A DNA stretch of 64,000 bases from an uncultured Bacteroides sp. Lineage in GTDB: Bacteria; Bacteroidota; Bacteroidia; Bacteroidales; Bacteroidaceae. Under the pieces are notes generated by a model. That model made no database searches. It was not told the origin of the DNA and was given only the letters and a program-made list of their open reading frames with translations. Position numbers and translations under genes: made by a program. The first letter of the stretch is position 1; each line of letters opens with the position of its first letter. Of the stretch, positions 42,933-51,202 are shown piece by piece. The stretch lies in the NCBI RefSeq assembly GCF_963677715.1, contig NZ_OY782495.1, positions 2,098,001-2,162,000 of the forward strand, read 5' to 3'.

Positions 42933-42963
42933 TAAATATAAAACTTCATTTTTAAATATCAAA
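42933..42963 (-). promoter_or_regulatory. Promoter of the 333-residue unknown gene
   Basis: On the minus strand TTTG (42960-42963) is followed after 19 bp by TATATTTA (42933-42940), one base off TAnnTTTG, about 22 bp before the ATG at 42911. Confidence 0.6.
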
Positions 42964-43016
42964 CAAAATTATTAAAAAAGTACACGTAAAAAACATAAAA
43001 GGCGATTAGTGAGTAC

Positions 43017-43071
43017 AAAAAAATCCCCTTATGCGAGGTAGGCCGTTAAAAACCAACTTCGGATAAGAGGA
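43017..43071 (-). terminator. Rho-independent terminator of the beta-glucan operon, island-flank copy 2
   Basis: TCCCCTTAT and CGAGG (43024-43039) pair with CTTCG and ATAAGAGGA (43057-43071). On the minus strand the stem is followed by seven T (43017-43023). It lies about 50 bp past the GH3 stop. The segment CCAACTTCGGATAAGAGGA (43053-43071) repeats the one at 27137-27155 with one change. Confidence 0.8.
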
Positions 43072-43122
43072 TTAGAGGGAATGGATCTGCTTTTACGGGC
43101 AGATGACCAAAGGGCTTTCGGG

Positions 43123-45333
43123 TTACTTCAACTCAAACGCCACACGGCTCTTTATATCGGCCGAAGAAGCACCGATGAGGGCTTCGAACTTACCGGGTTC
43201 GGCTACCCACTGGTGCTTGATATCGTCGTAAAAGCTGAGGGCGTCTTTACCAATGGTAAAGGTCACGGCTTTCTCTTCGCCGGCAGCCAGCTTCACTTTG
43301 CTAAAGCCTTTGAGTTCCTTCACCGGGCGGGGCAAAGACGATTTCTTGTCGCTGATGTAGAGCTGAACCACTTCCTGACCTTCGCGGGCACCGGTGTTCT
43401 TTACGTTCACGGTAAAGGTGATGGTGTCGTCGGCCGTCAGTTCTTTCTTATCGGCAGTTACTTTGCCATACTCAAAGGTAGTGTAGCTCAATCCGTAACC
43501 AAAGGGGAAGAGAGGTTTCACCTTCTTCTGCTTATCGACCCAGCGATAGCCTACAAAGATACTTTCGTTGTACTTCTCGTTGATGCTGTCTCCGGGATAT
43601 TCGCCAAGAGCAATCGCAGCGTTATCTTCCAGGCGTACGGGAAAAGTGAAAGGCAACTTACCCGAGGGGTTCACATCGCCAAACAACACAGAGGCGATGG
43701 CATTGCCGGCTTCGGTGCCGCTATACCATGCTTCTACGATAGAGGGTACTTCTTTGACCCAAGGCATGGCTACTGCGTTGCCGCTTACCAACACAACTAC
43801 GGTGTTAGGGTTGGCCGCTGCCAGTCCGGCAATGAGTTTATCCTGTCCGTAAGGCAGGCCCAGTGAACTGCGGTCGTTGCCTTCGCAATCCTGACCGTCG
43901 TCCTTGTTCAGTCCGCCTACAAAGAGCACTACGTCGGCATCTTTGGCAGCACTTACCGCATCGGCAAGTAACTTATCGGCATCAATCACTTTCTTCTCTA
44001 CTTTGGCGCCTATCTTATCTTGTTCTGCCACTTCGGGAGAAGCATAACCGGGCATGTAAGTCACTTCGGCCATTTTGCCCACACGGGCTTCGATGCCTGC
44101 CAGCGGAGATATTTCGTATTTAGCTTTCAGGGAAGACGAACCTCCACCGATAGTCATTCTCTTCACGGCATTCTCTCCCACCACAAGTATTTTCTTCGTT
44201 TTGGCAGGGTCTACGGGCAACAGGTTGCCACGGTTTTGCAGCAACACGATGCCTTCTTGCGCAATGGTGCGTCCGGCCAAAGCGTGCTCTTCAGTGCCAA
44301 AGGAACCGAAAGGGCGATCTTTGCTCATGTTGGTGCGGAACTCCAGACGAAGAATGCGACGCACTTTGTCGTTCAGCTCCTTCTCCGTTACCTCACCGCT
44401 CTCTATGAGTTTCAGGTAAGGATCGGCCAGGTAATAGTTATCGTAGGCGTTGCTCTTGCCCCAGGTCATGCCGTTGGTCCAGCTGCCGAACTCCATGTCG
44501 AGTCCGTTGAAGATGGCTTGTTTCGTATCGTGCACCCCGCCCCAGTCGGAAATGACCACGCCGTCGAAGCCCCAATCGCCTTTCAATATATCATTGAGCA
44601 GGTATTGGTTGTGGCAGCAATGTTCGCCTTTGTACTGGTTGTAAGAGCCCATGATGGCCCAGGCGTGTCCTTGCTCCACAGCTGCTTTGAAGGCAGGCAG
44701 ATAGATTTCGTGCAGTGCGCGATCGTCTACCTCCACATTGATCTGTCCGCGGTAGCGTTCCTGGTTGTTAAGTGCAAAGTGCTTCACACAAGCGGCTACG
44801 CCGTTCTGTTGCACCCCGCGAACGTAAGGAACCACCATTTGTGAAGACAAGTAAGGGTCTTCGCCCATATATTCGAAGTTACGTCCGTTGAGTGGTGTGC
44901 GGTAGATGTTTACACCCGGCCCCAGAAGCACATTCTTGTTGCGATAGCGGGCCTCTTCACCTATGCTCTTGCCGTAAAGGGCAGCCATGTCGGTATCCCA
45001 CGTGGCAGCCAGGCAGGTAAGTGCGGGGAAAGCGGTACACGAATCGTTCGTCCAACTGGCACCGTACCATTCATCCCACAGCACCTCGGCACGAATGCCG
45101 TGAGGGCCGTCCGTCATCCAGTTTTCGGGAATGCCCAAGCGGGGCACACCGGCCGAGCTGAATTTAGACTGCGCATGCGTCATGGCTATTTTCTCTTTCA
45201 GCGTCATACGTTGAAGCGCATCTTCCACCCGCTCTTCAATGGGCTTGCTGGCATCCAGATACACCGGTTTCTGCTGTGCAAACAGCGGCAGTGCGGTGAG
45301 CGATGCACTCAATAAAATACTTCTTAGTTTCAT
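43123..45333 (-). CDS. Glycoside hydrolase family 3 beta-glucosidase
   Basis: This 736-residue exported exo-enzyme has a signal peptide (LTALPLFAQQ) and a GH3 N-terminal TIM barrel with LGPGVNIYRTPLNGRNFEYMGEDPYLSSQM and KHFALNNQE. The nucleophile is Asp 263 in VVISDWGG. It also has the alpha/beta sandwich domain (GIVLLQNRGNLLPV ... VLFVGG) and a C-terminal fibronectin-III-like domain (FTVNVKNTGAREGQEVVQLYISD). It would remove glucose from the non-reducing end of gluco-oligosaccharides in the periplasm. As the last gene of the operon it finishes what the GH30 and GH5 enzymes start, matching the GH30-plus-GH3 pairing of beta-1,6-glucan loci. Confidence 0.94.
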   Translation of the reverse strand: MKLRSILLSASLTALPLFAQQKPVYLDASKPIEERVEDALQRMTLKEKIAMTHAQSKFSSAGVPRLGIPENWMTDGPHGIRAEVLWDEWYGASWTNDSCTAFPALTCLAATWDTDMAALYGKSIGEEARYRNKNVLLGPGVNIYRTPLNGRNFEYMGEDPYLSSQMVVPYVRGVQQNGVAACVKHFALNNQERYRGQINVEVDDRALHEIYLPAFKAAVEQGHAWAIMGSYNQYKGEHCCHNQYLLNDILKGDWGFDGVVISDWGGVHDTKQAIFNGLDMEFGSWTNGMTWGKSNAYDNYYLADPYLKLIESGEVTEKELNDKVRRILRLEFRTNMSKDRPFGSFGTEEHALAGRTIAQEGIVLLQNRGNLLPVDPAKTKKILVVGENAVKRMTIGGGSSSLKAKYEISPLAGIEARVGKMAEVTYMPGYASPEVAEQDKIGAKVEKKVIDADKLLADAVSAAKDADVVLFVGGLNKDDGQDCEGNDRSSLGLPYGQDKLIAGLAAANPNTVVVLVSGNAVAMPWVKEVPSIVEAWYSGTEAGNAIASVLFGDVNPSGKLPFTFPVRLEDNAAIALGEYPGDSINEKYNESIFVGYRWVDKQKKVKPLFPFGYGLSYTTFEYGKVTADKKELTADDTITFTVNVKNTGAREGQEVVQLYISDKKSSLPRPVKELKGFSKVKLAAGEEKAVTFTIGKDALSFYDDIKHQWVAEPGKFEALIGASSADIKSRVAFELK

Positions 45334-45409
45334 GTTGTTATCTGTTTTATTCTCTTGATTGTTACCTATATTATTATAATACCTGTTCGTTTACGTTGTC
45401 TCTCTCTAT

Positions 45410-46654
45410 TTATTTGGCTTTCAGCCCCAATGCCTCGATGTAGCTTTGCTGCACCACGCAGTTCTGAAACTTGCAGGCTTCGATGAAATCCATCATCGCT
45501 TTGCGAGCCACTGCCTGGTCGGGACGGGCATCGCGTATCTCTTTGTACGAAGCCCGGGGTGCTTCGGAGAAAGCCACGATCTGCTCCCAGTTTTCGGGAG
45601 GAGTAATGCCTACGAAAGAAGATCCGTCCATCTTCTTATAAGGCCAGAAAGTCCACCCGATGTTGTTTTCTTCCATCACTTTGCAGAAGGCGGACATCCA
45701 TTCGTCTTTGTTGTGCCCTATCTCGCCCATGTACATAGGCAGGTTCACACTGTCGCGGAAATTGATCAGGTTTTGTATGGCAGCCTTTGTGGGCTGGCCT
45801 CCATAGCGGTGGCAGGTGTACATCAGCTTATTGTCATACTTGGAATCTTTGAAAGGTTTGAAGTTACCGTTCCACTGCGCACCGCCCAGCAGAATGATGT
45901 GGTTCTTATCTACCTTGCGAATGGCGGCTACGGCCATTTTATGTATCGTTTCGAGCTTAGCGTTCAGCTCGCTCATATTCTTAAAATAGGGGGCAATGGG
46001 TTCGTTAATGAGTTCGTAGCCCAGAATAGTAGGTTCGTTTTTGTAGTAAGCGGCTATTTTTCGCCAGATGTCGCAGAAGAGTTTCTGACTGGTTGCGCTC
46101 TCGAAGAGCCAGGGGTATCCGTAACTGTCGTCAATGTTATCGCCGGTTTGTCCGCCGGGAGCATCGTGCATATCGAGAATAAGGAACATCCCCGCTTCCT
46201 TGCACCACTTCACCACGGAGTCTACGCGTGCGAAGCCGTCTTGTGCGGAAGTGAGCCCCATATAATCTTCATTGGTAAAAAGCTTGTAGTGAAACGGCAG
46301 ACGCACGGTGTTGCTGCCTGTACTTTTAATGAACTGAATGTCTTTGCGGGTGATGTAGTTGTCTTTGAATGCTTTCCAGAATTCAGCGGTGAAGTCGGGC
46401 CCCACCATTTCGCAAAACATGTCGTTAATGAAACGTCCCGAATTGGTTTTGCTGAACTTCAGCATGTAGCCCTCGGGATTGAGCCAGTTGCCCAGATTGG
46501 TACCTTTGATTAATAGTTTAGTGCCGTCGGGCTTAATCAGATCCTGCCCTTTTACAGCGATGAAGTCTTTCTCCTTAGCCTTGGCAGATGATTTCTGCCC
46601 GTACATGTTGAACGATAAGGCCACACAGATGAGTAGTGATAGTAAATGTTTCAT
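45410..46654 (-). CDS. Glycoside hydrolase family 5 glucanase
   Basis: This 414-residue exported enzyme has a signal peptide (ICVALSFNMYGQ) and a GH5 (beta/alpha)8 barrel. Landmarks are IKGTNLGNWLNPEGYML, STGSNTVRLPFHY, ILDMHDAPGGQ, the acid/base Glu 218 in YELINEP, CHRYG, and the nucleophile Glu 311 in YMGEIGHN. The opening NLGNWLNPEG resembles exo-beta-1,3-glucanase-type GH5 members, so it may act on glucan branches rather than the GH30 backbone. The linkage is not certain from sequence. It is separated from the binding-protein gene by 141 bp with a perfect 15-bp inverted repeat. Confidence 0.92.
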   Translation of the reverse strand: MKHLLSLLICVALSFNMYGQKSSAKAKEKDFIAVKGQDLIKPDGTKLLIKGTNLGNWLNPEGYMLKFSKTNSGRFINDMFCEMVGPDFTAEFWKAFKDNYITRKDIQFIKSTGSNTVRLPFHYKLFTNEDYMGLTSAQDGFARVDSVVKWCKEAGMFLILDMHDAPGGQTGDNIDDSYGYPWLFESATSQKLFCDIWRKIAAYYKNEPTILGYELINEPIAPYFKNMSELNAKLETIHKMAVAAIRKVDKNHIILLGGAQWNGNFKPFKDSKYDNKLMYTCHRYGGQPTKAAIQNLINFRDSVNLPMYMGEIGHNKDEWMSAFCKVMEENNIGWTFWPYKKMDGSSFVGITPPENWEQIVAFSEAPRASYKEIRDARPDQAVARKAMMDFIEACKFQNCVVQQSYIEALGLKAK

Positions 46655-46718
46655 GGCGTTTATTAATTTATATATTAAGTGAAATGTGTCGTCATTGTGT
46701 GTCTTTTTTAAATTGAAT

Positions 46719-46767
46719 AAATTGCTTTAGTGAAACGACTGAAGACGGCCTCTCACTAAAGCAATTT
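46719..46767 (-). other. Perfect 15-bp inverted repeat within the beta-glucan operon
   Basis: AAATTGCTTTAGTGA (46719-46733) and TCACTAAAGCAATTT (46753-46767) pair perfectly around a 19-nt loop, between the binding-protein and GH5 genes. No T-run directly follows on the minus strand, so it is an attenuating or processing hairpin more than a strong terminator. Confidence 0.75.
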
Positions 46768-46795
46768 GATCTTATTATTTAATATATCCCGAATG

Positions 46796-48130
46796 TTACT
46801 TCTTCGTCACGGTTAAAACGGCTTTATTAATGCCGGCGGTTACATCTACCGTAAATACGTAGGTTGCACCCGCTTCAAGCGATTTGCCAGTCACAATGCC
46901 AAGATTACCGTTATCGTGTCCGTTTACATCCTGACCTGCGCCTATAAATACCACATCACTCGTGGTAGACATAAAGGCACTGTCAAACTCTCCACCCCAA
47001 TCTTTCTGGTAGAAGAATTTAAAGTTGATAGCATCCGCTGTTATCGATGTTCCGGCTACAACCGTAACCTGATATTTCTTGGCTTCGATTTGCGACAAGC
47101 AGAGTGCTTTACCTGTATCCCAACCCACCTGATTATCGGCCACGCTGGGTTTACCTATGCCTTCACCTATGATCCAGACTGCTCCGGTACCGTCTGTCTG
47201 TAAAGTAGCAAGGGCACCGCTTTTCAATGTTTCAACAATAAAGTACTTATACTTTAAGTTGGCTGTGATGCGGTAGCTGCCACTTACCGGCAGAAACTCC
47301 AACTTGCCATCAGCATCACGTGTAAAGAAGTCGGGGTCTATCCACCATTGATCATAATCGCTAATGCCCGAAATCTCGAGCTTCTCTCCCTGCGTCAGAT
47401 CCATATCGGCCTTATAATTGTCGTCATCGACCATCTGCATCAGTGTGTCGTTTACCAACAATTTCATAAACGGAGAACCTTCATAGGTCAGCGTATTGAA
47501 ACTGATAGGATATTCTCCCGCACTCGATTTAGAGAAAGTGATAGGCGTTGCTGTGCCTTCCACAATAGCACCGTTAGACCATCCGAAGGTAATTTCGTTA
47601 CCCTGGGCAGAGGCTTTGGGCGACTTGATATATCCTTTTATCTTCTGTGGGAAAGTATCCATAACCTGATATTGATACAAACCGGTACGCTCCATGCGGT
47701 ATTCTTTGTCCGCTGTCACAAAAGTGAGGTAGGCAAAATCCGGACGGGTAAGCGTCACATCATACTCTTTTTCGGTAATGGTGAAATGAATGTTCTGTAA
47801 AACCAGCTTCAGAGTAGCTGTACCATTGGGTACATTGGCATAGTACGGAACAAAGATTTTACCACTGTAATCGTTACTGGTTTTAGTACGAATTACCGTT
47901 TCGGATACCTTCTCTTCGCCGTAGTAGAGCTGGGCTTTCAACGTAGAAAGCGGCACATCCGCATCGGAAACAGCTACGGTAAATGCTAAGCTGTCACCAA
48001 ACATGGCACTGCCAAACGTGGTTTTAGGCTCCATTACAGGGTTGCCCGGCACAGCTTCGTTATCGTCGCATGAGTTGAGCAAGAGAAGACTTGCAAATGT
48101 AACAAATAAAATATACTTTAAGCTCTTCAT
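46796..48130 (-). CDS. Surface glycan-binding lipoprotein of the beta-glucan locus
   Basis: This 444-residue lipoprotein (FASLLLLNSC, Cys 21, followed by acidic DDNEA) is built of beta-sandwich domains: VAVSDADVPLSTLKAQLYYGEEKV (about 50-130), a middle domain, and a C-terminal part with SYRITANLKYKYFIVETL, VWIIGEGIGKPSVADN and FKFFYQKDWGGEF. The layout and position resemble the surface binding protein (BT3313-like, DUF5125/DUF5121) of the Bacteroides thetaiotaomicron beta-1,6-glucan locus. That comparison is from memory. The several Trp, including WWIDPDFF, could line a glucan site. It lies 23 bp after GH30. Confidence 0.85.
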   Translation of the reverse strand: MKSLKYILFVTFASLLLLNSCDDNEAVPGNPVMEPKTTFGSAMFGDSLAFTVAVSDADVPLSTLKAQLYYGEEKVSETVIRTKTSNDYSGKIFVPYYANVPNGTATLKLVLQNIHFTITEKEYDVTLTRPDFAYLTFVTADKEYRMERTGLYQYQVMDTFPQKIKGYIKSPKASAQGNEITFGWSNGAIVEGTATPITFSKSSAGEYPISFNTLTYEGSPFMKLLVNDTLMQMVDDDNYKADMDLTQGEKLEISGISDYDQWWIDPDFFTRDADGKLEFLPVSGSYRITANLKYKYFIVETLKSGALATLQTDGTGAVWIIGEGIGKPSVADNQVGWDTGKALCLSQIEAKKYQVTVVAGTSITADAINFKFFYQKDWGGEFDSAFMSTTSDVVFIGAGQDVNGHDNGNLGIVTGKSLEAGATYVFTVDVTAGINKAVLTVTKK

Positions 48131-48153
48131 GATCTCTTGAATTTAATAATTAA

Positions 48154-49647
48154 CTATTTTTTCCAGCGATACGAAACCACAGCTTTGGCAGGGACTTCGT
48201 AGGCAAAATGATGATTCCCGTCACTCAGCGTAATCGTTTTAACCTCGGCGGTGTTGTTGAGCAACACAAAAGCATACGTGCCGTCGGTGTTCTCAAAAGC
48301 CGAGTAAGTGATGCCGCTGGCCGTGTATCCCTTGGTACCGATACGCACTGCTCCGGGTTTTACCACGGAAGAGAGGTGACCGATGATGTAATAGTGGGAG
48401 TTACGGGTGATGGTTTTGTAATCACTCTTATTGATGTCTACCGCGCCGTAGCAGGTAGTGCAACCTCCCTCGCGGTTAGGGCCGCGGTCGGTATCAAGCA
48501 TCAGGTTCCATACAATAACGGCCTTGCACCAGTTATTAACGGTACCCAAAGCTACATCCTGCATGTCTTCCATCAGGCGGGTACTGAGGTTACGACCGTC
48601 GTTCCACATACCGATGGATGTCTCCGTAAAGATCAGCTCTTTGTCCGGACGTCTGCCGTTCACATCATTCAACTCTTCGCGATTACCGCCATAGTTATGA
48701 TAAGCAGCACCGGTAAGAAAAGCGGCGGCAGCTTCGTCATCGTACACATTCAACGGATAATCGTTCTGATCGACCAAATTATCGTAGTTGTAGTTGTGAT
48801 CGAAGGCATAAATCTTTGTAGAGAGGGCAGCCAGTTTGAACTTTGGACCCAACGCATCTCTGACGAAAGCCTGTTCTTCTTTCCAGCCCATGAACAGTGA
48901 AGCGGAATTGCCTCGGTTCAAGGGTTCGTTCTGAGGAGTTACGGCGTAGATAGAGATGCCCTGAGCCTGAAATGCCTGTATCCACTTCACGAAGTAAGTG
49001 GCATAGTCCTGATAGTATGCAGGATTGAGCTGTCCGCTTGTCCATGAGTTGTAAGGCTTCAGATCGGTCAGGTTGTCCACCTTCATCCAGCGTGGAGGTG
49101 TCCACGGCGAACCGAGCACTTTCACGCCAGGGTTAATGGCCAGAATCTCCTTCAACACAGGGATAATGTACTGCGTTTCTTCGTTCTGCAAAGCAAAGTT
49201 TTCTATACCCGGAGTGTCGCAACAAGTGTATTCACTGAGCGAAAAGTCGGAACAACCGATGGAGATGCGCACGTAACTGTAGCCCATGCCTTCTTCATCG
49301 GAGAACGTTTCTTTGAGGAACTTCGTCCGATTTTCGGGAGTCATCTGCATCAGGTTATAGCAGGTGGAACCTGTGATTGCCGCCCCGAAACCGTCCATGG
49401 ACTGATAGCGCACGGTAGGATCGAGGGTGACGGTAGTGGGAGACATGTTGGACTTCTCACTAAAGTCGGCCGTTTTCTTTGCGAAATCCTGCGAACGATT
49501 GTTGGTGGTGACGTATATTGTTACATCACCCTTCGCATCACCGCCCGTGCCCGGATCTACCGGATTATCGGCAGGTGCATCGTTGCCACAGGCAACGAGC
49601 ACCACAGGAAGGCTTAAAAAGGTCTTTAGTAGACTTTTAATATTCAT
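48154..49647 (-). CDS. Glycoside hydrolase family 30 endo-beta-1,6-glucanase-type enzyme
   Basis: This 497-residue surface lipoprotein (PVVLVAC, Cys 20) has a GH30 barrel and beta-sandwich. Landmarks are YQSMDGFGAAITGSTCYNL, YSYVRISIGCSDFSLSEYT, VLGSPWTPPRWMK, the acid/base Glu 241 in VTPQNEP, the nucleophile Glu 342 in FTETSIGMW, and a C-terminal YAFVLLNNTAEVKTITLSDGNHHFAYEVPAKAVVSYRW. The GFGAAIT and SPWTPP motifs place it near subfamily 3, which includes fungal and Bacteroides beta-1,6-glucanases. It would cut glucan at the cell surface before SusCD import. It lies 21 bp after susD. Confidence 0.93.
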   Translation of the reverse strand: MNIKSLLKTFLSLPVVLVACGNDAPADNPVDPGTGGDAKGDVTIYVTTNNRSQDFAKKTADFSEKSNMSPTTVTLDPTVRYQSMDGFGAAITGSTCYNLMQMTPENRTKFLKETFSDEEGMGYSYVRISIGCSDFSLSEYTCCDTPGIENFALQNEETQYIIPVLKEILAINPGVKVLGSPWTPPRWMKVDNLTDLKPYNSWTSGQLNPAYYQDYATYFVKWIQAFQAQGISIYAVTPQNEPLNRGNSASLFMGWKEEQAFVRDALGPKFKLAALSTKIYAFDHNYNYDNLVDQNDYPLNVYDDEAAAAFLTGAAYHNYGGNREELNDVNGRRPDKELIFTETSIGMWNDGRNLSTRLMEDMQDVALGTVNNWCKAVIVWNLMLDTDRGPNREGGCTTCYGAVDINKSDYKTITRNSHYYIIGHLSSVVKPGAVRIGTKGYTASGITYSAFENTDGTYAFVLLNNTAEVKTITLSDGNHHFAYEVPAKAVVSYRWKK

Positions 49648-49668
49648 CCTTTATACTTTGTTTTTGCG

Positions 49669-51189
49669 TTAATAACCAAGGTTTTGCACCAAATTTACGT
49701 TTTGATCTATCGCAGCCTGCGGAACAGGTAGTCTGTAAGAGTTTTCGTTGAACAAGTTCACTCTGCTCTTACGACCGCTATCTTTGGCATACACGGCGTT
49801 CATCACCTCTTCTACTTTATCCAGACGGCAAAGATCGTACCAGCGTTGTCCTTCGAAAGCCAACTCTAACCGACGCTCTTTAAGCAGCGCATTTTCCATG
49901 TTTTCTTTGGAAGATGTGGTTGAAGACGACAGTGGAGCAAGTCCCACACGGTTACGGATGGTGTTAATGATGGTCGCAGCTCCGGCCAGATCGGGTGTTT
50001 CTTCCATGATGAGGGCTTCGGCTTTAAGCAGCAAAATATCTGCCAGCCTCAACTTAATGATGTTGCTATGACTGGAACGGCATTTGTACATAAACGGGTA
50101 GCTACTGGCGGGGTAGTAATTACTCCACTTAGTTTCATAATAAACAACAGATTGGTTGTAGCGAACTTCATCACCTTCGTCCTGAAAAGCTTTAATAAGA
50201 TCGCGAGACGGAGTAACCCATTTGGCCCATGTAAAGTTATCGTTCCAGTTAGAAAGATCCCGCCCGAACATCCAGGTTACCCAGTTGCCACTACCTGCAG
50301 GATACTGCAACTCAAAAATAGACTCTGACGTATTACGCGCCTTGCAATCGGTGTTATCGGCATTCATGCCAAAGAGGTCTTCATAGTTGCTGACCAGAGA
50401 GAAGCCGTCTTTCACCACATCATCGGCATACTTAATTACTTTCGCATAATCGCGGATGGGTTTTTCTGCATAGACTTTAGCCAGAAGCGCACGAGCTACA
50501 GACTTGCTCATACGTGTTTTATCCGACGGATTGTTATCGGGTGCAGACACAAGGGCCTCCGTCAGGTCCTTTTCGATTTGCGCATAGACTTCCTGCACAG
50601 TACTTTGTTCAGGAAAGTAGCTAGGATATACTTCTTCAATATTTTCGGCAGTAATGTCTCCGGCAATGGTTGTGATAACGGGTATCGGACCCCAGATGCG
50701 AGTCATATCAAACAGAGTCATCGCCCGGTAAATCTTTGCTTCGGCTTTCCACTGGTCACGTTCGCTCTGCGCAAAAGTGGCATCGGGCACACTATCTACA
50801 TAACAGATAATTTTATTGGCGATGGCAACATCGGCAAGGTAGCCGGACCAGTCGCGATCGAGTACACTGTTTCCTCCGTCTATGGAGTTATTCTCAAAAG
50901 GAATAACTTCGGCTCCGGTAGTTCCTCCATAAGCATTATCAGAATGAGCATCGCCCAACAAAAGGGCATCCTCATACCAATGCTCCTGATTATCACGCAT
51001 ACGTGAATACATACCGTTGTATTGAGTAAGCATTTCGGCACGGTTTTTAAAAGGGATTCCACTTCCCGTTCCTCCTGATTGACCGACAGTTACGTCAGAG
51101 AAATCGGAAACCGGATCATAATCAAGCGAGCAGGATGTGACCGCCAGAGTAAGGCCTAATGAACAGGCTATAATAGATTTGAGTTTCAT
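49669..51189 (-). CDS. SusD-like surface glycan-binding lipoprotein (beta-glucan locus)
   Basis: This is a 506-residue lipoprotein (SLGLTLAVTSC, Cys 20). The SusD pattern is clear: SLDYDPVSDFSDV, EAKIYRAMTLFDMTRIWGPIPVIT, a TPR-like core, NIIKLRLADILLLKAEALI, IINTIRNRVGLAPL, LKERRLELAFEGQRWYDLCR, and the end YRLPVPQAAIDQNVNLVQNLGY. It pairs with the SusC gene 13 bp upstream and with the GH30 enzyme downstream. Confidence 0.95.
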   Translation of the reverse strand: MKLKSIIACSLGLTLAVTSCSLDYDPVSDFSDVTVGQSGGTGSGIPFKNRAEMLTQYNGMYSRMRDNQEHWYEDALLLGDAHSDNAYGGTTGAEVIPFENNSIDGGNSVLDRDWSGYLADVAIANKIICYVDSVPDATFAQSERDQWKAEAKIYRAMTLFDMTRIWGPIPVITTIAGDITAENIEEVYPSYFPEQSTVQEVYAQIEKDLTEALVSAPDNNPSDKTRMSKSVARALLAKVYAEKPIRDYAKVIKYADDVVKDGFSLVSNYEDLFGMNADNTDCKARNTSESIFELQYPAGSGNWVTWMFGRDLSNWNDNFTWAKWVTPSRDLIKAFQDEGDEVRYNQSVVYYETKWSNYYPASSYPFMYKCRSSHSNIIKLRLADILLLKAEALIMEETPDLAGAATIINTIRNRVGLAPLSSSTTSSKENMENALLKERRLELAFEGQRWYDLCRLDKVEEVMNAVYAKDSGRKSRVNLFNENSYRLPVPQAAIDQNVNLVQNLGY

Positions 51190-51202
51190 ATTATTCTTTT
51201 AT

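Noticed and set aside
27106-43071. Complete prophage or conjugative element
   Set aside because: There is no integrase, transposase, terminase, portal, tail, relaxase or Tra gene in the region. Only replication-type and cargo genes are visible.
43081-43866. Long plus-strand frame opposite the GH3 gene
   Set aside because: This is an antisense shadow caused by the G+C-rich third codon positions of GH3. The GH3 motifs on the minus strand are unambiguous.
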